A DNA stretch of 64,000 nucleotides from NCBI RefSeq assembly GCF_003994255.1, contig NZ_ML133858.1:122019-186018 (forward strand). Reading direction: 5' to 3'. The notes under the pieces are model-generated. The model searched no databases and was not told the DNA's origin. It saw only the letters and a list, made by a program, of their open reading frames with translations. This stretch comes from Brachybacterium paraconglomeratum. GTDB lineage: Bacteria; Actinomycetota; Actinomycetes; Actinomycetales; Dermabacteraceae. A program made the position numbers and the translations under genes. This document shows, piece after piece, positions 42,848-50,848 of this stretch; the first letter of the stretch is position 1, and every line of letters starts with the position of its first letter.

Positions 42848-44497
42848 TCACCCATTGAGGCACTTCTCCTCCGCCTCGCTGGACTGCCCGTTGGGGTTGA
42901 CGGTCCTGACGGTCAGGCACCGCTCCGCCAGCTGGGGCGGGATCTCGATCACGACCGAGTTGCGGCCGTGGACCTCGTGCTGCACGGCGTAGCGGTCGTA
43001 GTTCGCGGGCAGGTCCTGCCACTGCACGATGAAGTGGTCCTCCTGCGCGAAGTTCTCGGGCAGCTCCCATGCGACCTTCACCCGCCCGGTCCGTCCGCCC
43101 TCCTGCTCGGGGGCGACGACCTGCAGCTCGACGCTGCGGGGGGCGCCCGGAGGATCCTCCGGATCGTCGGCGATGTTGATCGGGGAGGTGGGCGGCGGCT
43201 CCTCCTCCTCCACGAAGAAGTGGCGCACGCCGAGGGTCGCCCCGACTCCGAGCAGGATCACGAGCACGGCGGCGAGGGTGACGAACGGCCAGGCGGGGGT
43301 GCGGGGCCTCTCGGGATCCGGCTCCTGATGCTCGGAGGCCAGCGGCGCACGGCCGACGGATCCGGCGGGCGCCCCGGCGGGGCGCAGCATCGTGGACTCC
43401 GAGGCGTCGGCGGCCGACGGGGCCGAGGCACCCGACCAGCTCGCCGGGCCCGCCGCGGCGGGTGCGGCACCGAGCGCGGGGGCGACCCCCGCATAGGGGT
43501 CCACGCGCCGACGGCCGCCGGGGCTTGTGCCCGTCTCGGGGTCGACGGTGGCGACCTTCCTGATCCGGGTGTGCTCGGTGAGCTCGTCGACCTCGCCGTC
43601 ATGGGCGGGGGCGGCCCCGCGGTCGTCCAGCACGTCCATCTGGGTGACCGGGAGCGAGAGCGAGAGCTCCACCTGCTGCAGCGCACGCCCGAAGGCAAGC
43701 GCGGTGTCGTAGCGGCCGGCGGGGTCCTTCGCCATCGCGATGGACAGCGCCCGGTTCAGCTCCGGGGGCACGTCGGGCCGGTTCAGGGGCGGCAGCGGCT
43801 CGCTCGCGATCCGCTGGATGAGGTCGGTGGCGGTGTTGCGCTGCCCGCGCCGTTCGAAGGGCGTCTGCCCGGCCAGCAGCGAGTACACGCTCGCGGCGAG
43901 GGAGAACACGTCGCTGCGCACGTCGGCGCGCGGCGGGTCGGCGAAGAACTCGGGCGGCGACCAGGGGATCGACATGCCCTGGGAGTCCTCGACGTCCTCG
44001 CCCTGCCCGGCGGCGATGGAGATGCCGAAGTCGGTGAGCGCGGGCCGGTTGTAGTCGGTGACCAGGATGTTCGCGGGTTTGATGTCGCGGTGGAGGATCC
44101 CGGCGCGGTGCGCGGTCTCCACGGCGCCGGCGATCTGCACGCCCACGCGCAGCGCCTCGGCGACGGTGATCCGCTCCTTGCGGAAGCGCACGCCGTAGTT
44201 CGGGCGCGAGCAGTACTCCATCACGATGTAGGGGCGGTGGTCCCCGGAGACCTCGGCCTGGTGGATCGTGACGATCGAGGGGTGGGTCGACATCTGGGCC
44301 ATGACATTGGCCTCGGAGTCGAACTGATGGCGCACGGACTCGTCGAGCACCGTGGACAGCAGCACCTTGATCGCGACGCGGCGCTGCGGCCGTGCCTGGC
44401 GGTACAGGAACACGTCCGCGAACCCGCCCGAGCCGAGCAGCTTCTCGTACTCGTAGCCGGCCAGGCGCGGCGGTGCCGAGGGCGGTCTCGAGCTCAT
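42848..44497 (-). CDS. Membrane Ser/Thr protein kinase with extracellular Fn3-like domain
   Basis: The product has 549 residues. The kinase domain at about 14-275 has the glycine loop GSGGFADV, AIKV with the ATP lysine, HRDIKPANIL and DFGIS. A linker of about 125 residues rich in Ala, Pro and Thr follows, then one membrane helix at about 402-425 (FVTLAAVLVILLGVGATLGV). An outer region of about 110 residues looks like one fibronectin type III domain (VKVAWELPENF). The PknB-type layout fits, but with Fn3 in place of PASTA repeats. It overlaps the FHA/zinc-ribbon gene (ATGA), and the PP2C phosphatase is one gene further upstream, so a complete phospho-signalling set is present. Confidence 0.9.
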   Translation of the reverse strand: MSSRPPSAPPRLAGYEYEKLLGSGGFADVFLYRQARPQRRVAIKVLLSTVLDESVRHQFDSEANVMAQMSTHPSIVTIHQAEVSGDHRPYIVMEYCSRPNYGVRFRKERITVAEALRVGVQIAGAVETAHRAGILHRDIKPANILVTDYNRPALTDFGISIAAGQGEDVEDSQGMSIPWSPPEFFADPPRADVRSDVFSLAASVYSLLAGQTPFERRGQRNTATDLIQRIASEPLPPLNRPDVPPELNRALSIAMAKDPAGRYDTALAFGRALQQVELSLSLPVTQMDVLDDRGAAPAHDGEVDELTEHTRIRKVATVDPETGTSPGGRRRVDPYAGVAPALGAAPAAAGPASWSGASAPSAADASESTMLRPAGAPAGSVGRAPLASEHQEPDPERPRTPAWPFVTLAAVLVILLGVGATLGVRHFFVEEEEPPPTSPINIADDPEDPPGAPRSVELQVVAPEQEGGRTGRVKVAWELPENFAQEDHFIVQWQDLPANYDRYAVQHEVHGRNSVVIEIPPQLAERCLTVRTVNPNGQSSEAEEKCLNG

Positions 44498-47400
44498 GAC
44501 TTCTCCCCGTACGTCAGGTGCACTTCATCCCCCAGGTCAAGCAGGTCTCCGTCGTGGAGCACCACGCCCTCGCGGGGGCGCAGCCGCAGGGGCTCGTAGC
44601 CCTCGCGGTGCAGCGTGGTGCCGTTGGTGGTGCCGAGGTCGAGCGCGACCACGTGCCATCCCTCGAGCCTCAGCTCGAGGTGCGATCTGGAGATGTCCTG
44701 CTGCGGGCTCGGCACCGTGATCAGCTGCGGCACGTCGCTGCCGCTGACGCGGGACGCCCGGGGGCGCCGGCCGATGACCGCGGTGCGGTCGAGCACGAAC
44801 CCCTCCCCCGTGCTCACCGCGACGGCGCCCAGCGGAGGGCGGGCGACGGTGCGGGTGGGGCCGCTGAGCGGCGCGGCGCAGAGCCGGCAGGCCAACCTCT
44901 CCGGCGAGTTCGCGTGGCCGTTCGCGCACACCAGCCCCGGCAGTGCCACGGCGGCGCCGCCCGATCCGCGGGTGGCGGGCCGTGCGGGACCTCCCTGCGC
45001 GGCAGGGGCGTGCGGGGCGGACGGGGCGGACGGCCCTGCAGCCGGAGCCGGGACGGGCCGGGCCGCGGGCCCCGGAGCCGGCGGCGCTGCGGTGCCCGGC
45101 GCGACGGGATGCGGTGCGCTCGCATGGCGTCCTCCGACGCCGGGGGCGTGCGACGGCTGCTGTCCCGAGTGCCCGACATGGCCGCCGGCGGCGGAGGCCG
45201 GATGGCCGGAGGCGGCGGGCCCGCCGTAGGGGGTCGGAGCGCCGTGCTGGCCGGGCCGGCCGTACTGACCCGGCTGGCCGTACTGGCCCGACCGGCCGTA
45301 CGGATCCGGCTCGCCGTAGGGAGGCTGCTGGCCGTAGGGGACCTGCTGGTGCGACGGAGCGGGGTGGCCCTGGGCGGCCTGCTGGTCGTGCCGGTCCTGC
45401 GCGCCGTATGCGCTCTGCGGACCGTAGGTCCCCGGTGCCGCATACGGGCTCTGCTGCCCCTGGGGTCCCGGCATCCCGTACGGGCTGTGCGGAGCATGCG
45501 CCCCGTGCCGGGGGCCGTCGGCGCTCTGCGCACCCGGGAAGCCCTGCATCGGGGCCCCGGGGCCGGAGACCTGCGCGTACCTGTCGGCTCCCGTGCCCTG
45601 GGGAGCGCCGGGCCCGGTCGGCGCCGGACGCGAGCCGGTGTTCGGCGCGGGCGGACGCTCGGCCATGTGGACCTGTGGATAGGCCGGCGGCGCGCTCTGC
45701 GGACGCGCGGCGCGACGAGCGGCCGCCTGCGCGATCTCCGGCGCGGTCCGTCCCACGCCCGGCACCCAGTCGATGAAGTCGCCGGCACCGGTGGTGTGCT
45801 CCGGGACGGGGGCCTCCTCGACGTCCTCGTCCGCATCGGCGCCGGGAATCCGGGTCTCGGAGGGGAACGCGCCGTCCGAGGCGAGGTCGTCCGCGGCGGA
45901 GGCCGGGGCGTCCTGCTCGAGCTCGGACTCCTCGCCCTCCTCACCGCTGCGGCGCACGGCGGCGTCCTCGATGCGGCGGAAGACGGTCTTGCCGAAGAGG
46001 TCGTCGTAGGCGCCGGAGTTCTCAAGATCGCCCGTCGAGAGGGCGGGGCGCTGCGGCGCAGGAGCCGAGGCGCGCCGGACGGGCGAGGGAGCCGGCACGT
46101 CCTCCTCAGGCCCCTCCCCGTCGTCGATCGGTGCGATCAGGGTCGGGGGCGACTCGAGATCGTCCTCCATCGGCGGCTCGGGCGTGGGCACCGAGGGCGA
46201 GGCGGAGCGTGCCGGGGAGGCCGCCGGGGCAGAGGCCGGCGGCGCGACCGGGGCGGGAGCGGCAGGGGCGGGGGTCGCGGGGGCCGGCTGTGCGGCGTCG
46301 GGCTGCTCGGCAGCGGGCTGCCCGGGGTCAGGCTGGGCAGGGGCACCGGGCGCGGAGGCGTCCTGCGCCGCAGGCTGCTGAGTCTCGGCGGCGGAGGCAT
46401 CCTGGGCCGCAGGCTGCTGCGTTGCGGCGGCAGAGGCGTCCTGCGCCGCGGGCTGCGGCGGCTCGGGCGCCGACGGTGCGGGCGCCGGGTGAGAGCCCTG
46501 CGCCGCCGCGGTCGCCTCGGAGGAGGGCTCGACCGACTGCGGGGTCGACTGCTCGGCGGCGGCCGGAGTCGCGGTGCGCCGACGGTCGAAGAGCGAGGTG
46601 CTCACGAGTCGTCGCTTCGCGGGCGCGGTCCGCGTTCCGGCGACGGACTGCGAGGCCGAGCCCGTCGTCGCGGTCTCCGCCCTCGCTCCCGTCGCCTCGG
46701 CCTGCGCGTCGTCGGCCGGTGCCGACCCCGACGGCGCGGCCGACGGAGCGGACTCGAGCGGCGCGGGCGTCGCGGCCGGCGCCGGCGATGGAGCCGGCGA
46801 AGGAGTCGCAGCCTGCTCGGGCGTTGCAGCCGGGGCAGGCGTGGCAGCCGGAGCAGGCGTCGCCGCGGGCTGAGCGGACTCCGCCGCGGGTGCCGACGGC
46901 GCGGCGGCGGGACCCGCGGTCGACTGCCCGGGCGCGGCCGGAGCGGGGACCGGAGTCGCTGCCGGAGCCGGGGCGGGAGCCGACGCCGTTGCCGGGGCGT
47001 CGTTCCCGAAGAGGCCCGCGAAGAGGTTCGGTCCCGAGGACGCCTCCGCCTCGGCCGCGGGGCGCGAGGAGGACGCGGAGGATCCGCCGCGGGACAGCGA
47101 CGGCGGCATCTCGCCCGGCTTGCGGGTGGCGACGGAGGGCTTGCGGATCGACGAGGAGCTCGAGCCGGATCCTGCGGTCGTCGAGGGCTTCGAGGGCGTG
47201 GGTGCCGGACGCTCCGCGCGGCGCTTCTTCGCCTCCTCCGTCTCGATCGAGCGGCCGTCCTTCTCCACCTGCTCGGCGAGCGCGGCGCGGTCGGCCTCCT
47301 CGAGCTGGGCGGGGTCGACGGTCATGTGCACGAAGCCGCGCACGGGCACGATGCCCGAGACCACGCGCGGCGCGCCGACGGGCTCCTCGGGCGGGAGGTC

Positions 47401-47802
47401 GCCGAAGGCCACCCGGCGCACCCCCTCGAAGGAGCTGATCACCAGCGGCTGCTCCTCGGTGCCGACGACCACCTGCGCCCCATCGGCCGTGTAGACGGCC
47501 AGGGGCGTGGAGCCCTTCACCCCGACCGTCGCGCTCTGCCCGTCGTGGACGCCGAACAGCAGCGCGGTGAGCTTGTCCGCGCTGCCCAGATCACCGGCCT
47601 CGACCAGCTGATCGACGAACTCCTCGGCCTCGGGGCGCCGTCCCAGCACCTCCCAGGCCGCCTCCGTCACCTGTTTGCGCAGCCCGGGGACGAGCACCAC
47701 CCAGCGGTCCTCGCGCACCACGAGGGTCGCCGGCCCCTGTCGGGTCCAGGTGCCGAGGCCGAGCAGGGAGGCCGCGGCGGACGCCGTGTCCTCGGTCGTC
47801 AT
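44494..47802 (-). CDS. Long FHA protein with zinc ribbon and disordered middle
   Basis: The product has 1102 residues. Residues 1-180 form a small folded region (GTWTRQGPATLVV...FVHMTVDPAQL). Then comes some 750 residues of Ala/Pro/Gln/Gly-rich sequence, ending in a Tyr-Gly-Gln-Pro repeat part. A C-x-n-C zinc ribbon (CANGH...CRLC) lies at about 957-975. A C-terminal FHA domain at about 1000-1095 has VIGRRPRAS, ISRSHLEL and GTTNGTTL. The FHA domain should bind a phosphothreonine, probably in a partner controlled by the adjacent kinase. ATG at 47802 and the stop at 44494 both overlap neighbours by 4 bp. Confidence 0.85.
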   Translation of the reverse strand: MTTEDTASAAASLLGLGTWTRQGPATLVVREDRWVVLVPGLRKQVTEAAWEVLGRRPEAEEFVDQLVEAGDLGSADKLTALLFGVHDGQSATVGVKGSTPLAVYTADGAQVVVGTEEQPLVISSFEGVRRVAFGDLPPEEPVGAPRVVSGIVPVRGFVHMTVDPAQLEEADRAALAEQVEKDGRSIETEEAKKRRAERPAPTPSKPSTTAGSGSSSSSIRKPSVATRKPGEMPPSLSRGGSSASSSRPAAEAEASSGPNLFAGLFGNDAPATASAPAPAPAATPVPAPAAPGQSTAGPAAAPSAPAAESAQPAATPAPAATPAPAATPEQAATPSPAPSPAPAATPAPLESAPSAAPSGSAPADDAQAEATGARAETATTGSASQSVAGTRTAPAKRRLVSTSLFDRRRTATPAAAEQSTPQSVEPSSEATAAAQGSHPAPAPSAPEPPQPAAQDASAAATQQPAAQDASAAETQQPAAQDASAPGAPAQPDPGQPAAEQPDAAQPAPATPAPAAPAPVAPPASAPAASPARSASPSVPTPEPPMEDDLESPPTLIAPIDDGEGPEEDVPAPSPVRRASAPAPQRPALSTGDLENSGAYDDLFGKTVFRRIEDAAVRRSGEEGEESELEQDAPASAADDLASDGAFPSETRIPGADADEDVEEAPVPEHTTGAGDFIDWVPGVGRTAPEIAQAAARRAARPQSAPPAYPQVHMAERPPAPNTGSRPAPTGPGAPQGTGADRYAQVSGPGAPMQGFPGAQSADGPRHGAHAPHSPYGMPGPQGQQSPYAAPGTYGPQSAYGAQDRHDQQAAQGHPAPSHQQVPYGQQPPYGEPDPYGRSGQYGQPGQYGRPGQHGAPTPYGGPAASGHPASAAGGHVGHSGQQPSHAPGVGGRHASAPHPVAPGTAAPPAPGPAARPVPAPAAGPSAPSAPHAPAAQGGPARPATRGSGGAAVALPGLVCANGHANSPERLACRLCAAPLSGPTRTVARPPLGAVAVSTGEGFVLDRTAVIGRRPRASRVSGSDVPQLITVPSPQQDISRSHLELRLEGWHVVALDLGTTNGTTLHREGYEPLRLRPREGVVLHDGDLLDLGDEVHLTYGEKS

Positions 47803-48674
47803 GCCCGACCCTCACCGTCCGCGAGGGGGCGCGGGAGCGTGTCCTCGTCGACCTCGAACTCGTCCTCCGCGGGAGAGGTGCCGCCGGCGGTGTCCTCGGA
47901 GGCGCCGGGCTGCCCCAGCACCTCGACCGCCTCGACGATCACCACGGAGATGTTGTCGTGCCCGCCGCCGTCCAGTGCACGGCGCACCAGGTCCTCGGCG
48001 ATGGTGCGCACGTCGGTGGGTCGGCGCAGCATCCGCTCGATCGACGCGTCGTCGACCTCGCCGGTGAGCCCGTCGGAGCAGATCAGCATCCGATCGCCGA
48101 CCTCCGCCGGGATCAGCCAGTAGTCGGGATCCGACTCCGGCCCGGCGCCGAGCGCCCGGGTGACCATGTGCCGGTAGGGGTGGATCCGCGCCTGCTCGGC
48201 CGAGATCTCCCCGCGGTCCATCAGCTCCTGGACCACCGAATGGTCCACGCTGACCTGCTCGAAGATCTCCCCCGAGAGGCGGTACACCCGGGAGTCGCCC
48301 AGGTTCATCACGACCCAGTAGCCGATCCCGTCCAGCACCATCGTCGCGACCAGCGCGACCGTGGTGCCGGCGCCGAGGGTCGACTCGCCGCCGAGCTCGC
48401 CGATGCGCACCGACGCGGTGTGCAGCGCGTCGCCGAGCTGCTCGACGGTGACGTTCTGCTGGAGCGTCAGCTTCTCGAACTCCTCGACCGCGATCGCGCT
48501 GGCGACCTCACCCGCGTTGTGCCCTCCCATCCCGTCGGCGACGAGATGGATCGGCGTGGCGGTCAGCAGGCTGTCCTCGTTCGTCGCCCGCACATGGCCG
48601 ACGTGGGTGGCCGAGGCGGAGACGACGCGGACGGTGCCCTCGAGGTCCGGGTCGGAGAGGGAACGGTCGATCAC
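47799..48674 (-). CDS. PP2C-type Ser/Thr phosphatase
   Basis: The 291-residue protein has the family metal motifs in order: GHVRATNEDS, VADGMGGHNAGE, NLGDSRVYRL, LICSDGLTG and DGGGHDNISVV. It reverses kinase action in the same cluster. It is soluble, without a membrane segment. The start is GTG at 48674, overlapping the previous stop (GTGA), and the end overlaps the next ATG, so production is tied to its neighbours. Confidence 0.95.
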   Translation of the reverse strand: MIDRSLSDPDLEGTVRVVSASATHVGHVRATNEDSLLTATPIHLVADGMGGHNAGEVASAIAVEEFEKLTLQQNVTVEQLGDALHTASVRIGELGGESTLGAGTTVALVATMVLDGIGYWVVMNLGDSRVYRLSGEIFEQVSVDHSVVQELMDRGEISAEQARIHPYRHMVTRALGAGPESDPDYWLIPAEVGDRMLICSDGLTGEVDDASIERMLRRPTDVRTIAEDLVRRALDGGGHDNISVVIVEAVEVLGQPGASEDTAGGTSPAEDEFEVDEDTLPRPLADGEGRA

Positions 48675-50848
48675 TGCACCCTCTCCACGGACAGGGTCCG
48701 GTCCCCGAGGGTGAGGCGGGCCCCGGCCGGGAGGACCGTGGGGGTCTCCGGCACGAGGTTCTCGCGGGAGCCGTCCTCGCGCAGGATCGTCGAGCCGTTG
48801 GTGGAGCCGAGGTCGGTCACCAGCAGCTCCTCCCCCGTGCCGTCGATGCGCAGGTGGGTCTTGGAGACGGAGCGGGTGTCGTCCTTCATCACGAAGAGCA
48901 CCTCGCCGGAGGGCGAGGAGGGGTTGCGCCCGACCACCACGGCCTTCTCGACGACGCGCTCGGCGCCGTCGTCGGTGGTCAGCCGCACCTTCTTCACGGG
49001 CGGGAGATGGGCGGGCGAGATGCGGGTCGCCTCGAGGTCGCCGAGGTCCTCGGACACGGACATGCGCGTCGCCTCGTCCACGCCGTCGTCGCCCCAGGCA
49101 TCACCGGTGACGTCGCTCGGGGCGTCGCCGCCGTGCGCGGCCGCGTCCTGGCCCGGCGCAGCCGCGTCCTGGCCCGGCGCGGCCGGGGCCTGGTCCGCCG
49201 AGGCCGCGGGAGGCGGTCCCCAGGCGGCCGGGGAGGAGTCGGCAGGTCCCGGGGCGGGAGCGGGCGACGGCACCGGGGCGGGCTCCGGCGCGGTAGCCGG
49301 GGAGCCCCACTGCGGGGCGGGGGCGTATCCGCCCTGGTCCCAGCTCTGCGGCTGCTCCGGGGCCGAAGCCTCGCCCCACGAGGTCGCGGACTGCGAGGGC
49401 TCGGGCGCCGAGCTCTCCGGTGCCGAGGGCTGTCCCCAGGACGGGGCGGCCTGCGGCTGCTCGGGGGCCGGGGCACCCCACTGCTGCTCCTGCGGGTCCT
49501 GCGCCGCGGGCTCGCCCCAGGACGGGGCCTGGTCCTGCCCGGCGGGCTGCTCCCACGAGGGCTGCGCGGGGGCCGACGGCTGGTCCCACGAGGACTGGCC
49601 CGACGCGGACGGCTGGTCCCAGGAGGACTGCGCGGGTGCCGACGGGATCGGCTCGACGGGCGGCGGGGCCCAGCCGCCGTCGGAGGCGGGCTGCTGGGGT
49701 GCCGGGGACGGGGAGCCCCAGGACGCGGCGGGAGCCTCGGCGGCAGAGGCCGCCGAGCCGCCCGGGGCGTACGGGCTCGGGGCGCCCTGCTCGGGCCCCT
49801 GCGCGCCGTCGACGGGCTGGACCGGGGAGGCGCCCTGGTCACGCCATGCCGCACCGGGCTCGGAGAGCAGGTTCTCGTGCGTGGACACCGCGACGGACGG
49901 CGCGCCGAGGTAGTGCTCGGCGCCGGCGCGCTCGAAGTCGTCGGGGCGGGGCTGGAGGGGGTTGCGTCCGGCCTTGATGTCCGTGACGACCGAGTCGATC
50001 GCCCGGTCGTGGAAGCCGCGCAGCAGCTTGCGCGGGTCGAAGAAGATCGACAGCGCCATCAGCAGCGGGAACAGCGCATACACGGCCCAGCGTCCGAGAG
50101 CGCGCACGAAGCCGAGCGCCCCGCCCTCGCTCAGGCGGGTCACGCGCAGGCCCAGGATCAGCTTGCCCAGGGTGAAGCCCTTGGCGCCGACCAGCCAGAT
50201 CATCACCAGGTGGTATGCGGCCGGCAGCGCGGTCCCGACGCCGATGAGGATCATCGAGGTGGTGCTCGCGCTCTGCGAGGTGATGATCAGGATGAAGCCG
50301 ATCAGGAACGGGACCGTCACGAGCGTAGCGATCACCGTGTCGATCAGCGCGGCGAGGAAGCGCTTGACCGGGGTGGCCGGGGCGCAGCCGTCCAGCGGCG
50401 GCTCGAAGGATGCCGCGGCGGGAGCGCCCTCCGGAGCGGCGCCGGGCGCAGTGCCCGGGGCGGCGCCCGGCCCGGGGGCCGACGCACCGGGCCCGCCGGG
50501 CATGCCGGGGCTCTGCCCGGGCTGGTTCATCGCGGGCTGGTTCATCGGTGGCTGCGTGACCATCACCCGATCGTACTGTTCCTCGCTCCGCAGCGCGGTC
50601 GCTCCCGGCTGGGCCGGGCGGAGGGAGTCGGCCGTGATGAGCTCGATCCCCTCGTCCTCCTGGTCGGACCGCTCCTGCCCCTGCTCCGCCCGGGTGCGGG
50701 GCCTGGGCGGCGCCGACCAGGCGCCGGGCGCGTCGGTGGCCCGCTTCTCGTAGGGCGAGGCCTGATAGCGCGCACCGCACTCGCCGCAGATCGCGGCCCC
50801 TTCGGACAGCAGCGTCCCGCAGGTGCTGCAGTATCTGGTCTGGTTCAT
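48671..50848 (-). CDS. Zinc ribbon - RDD membrane - FHA protein
   Basis: The 725-residue protein starts with a zinc ribbon (CSTC...CGEC, residues 7-24). It continues with a Pro/Gly/Met-rich linker to about 150 and an RDD domain of three or four membrane helices at about 155-300 (VKRFLAALIDTVIATLV, GFTLGKLILGLRV). A disordered part rich in Pro, Ser, Gln and Trp (SWDQPSAP-like repeats) follows. The chain ends in an FHA domain at about 635-720 (VVGRNPSS, SVSKTHLRI, GSTNGSTI). ATG at 50848 overlaps the upstream stop. It probably gathers phosphorylated partners at the membrane (inference). Confidence 0.85.
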   Translation of the reverse strand: MNQTRYCSTCGTLLSEGAAICGECGARYQASPYEKRATDAPGAWSAPPRPRTRAEQGQERSDQEDEGIELITADSLRPAQPGATALRSEEQYDRVMVTQPPMNQPAMNQPGQSPGMPGGPGASAPGPGAAPGTAPGAAPEGAPAAASFEPPLDGCAPATPVKRFLAALIDTVIATLVTVPFLIGFILIITSQSASTTSMILIGVGTALPAAYHLVMIWLVGAKGFTLGKLILGLRVTRLSEGGALGFVRALGRWAVYALFPLLMALSIFFDPRKLLRGFHDRAIDSVVTDIKAGRNPLQPRPDDFERAGAEHYLGAPSVAVSTHENLLSEPGAAWRDQGASPVQPVDGAQGPEQGAPSPYAPGGSAASAAEAPAASWGSPSPAPQQPASDGGWAPPPVEPIPSAPAQSSWDQPSASGQSSWDQPSAPAQPSWEQPAGQDQAPSWGEPAAQDPQEQQWGAPAPEQPQAAPSWGQPSAPESSAPEPSQSATSWGEASAPEQPQSWDQGGYAPAPQWGSPATAPEPAPVPSPAPAPGPADSSPAAWGPPPAASADQAPAAPGQDAAAPGQDAAAHGGDAPSDVTGDAWGDDGVDEATRMSVSEDLGDLEATRISPAHLPPVKKVRLTTDDGAERVVEKAVVVGRNPSSPSGEVLFVMKDDTRSVSKTHLRIDGTGEELLVTDLGSTNGSTILREDGSRENLVPETPTVLPAGARLTLGDRTLSVERVQ

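Noticed and set aside
44518..48123. A 1201-codon plus-strand frame opposite the FHA/zinc-ribbon gene
   Set aside because: Gly/Arg-rich shadow of the disordered part; no start signal or family match.
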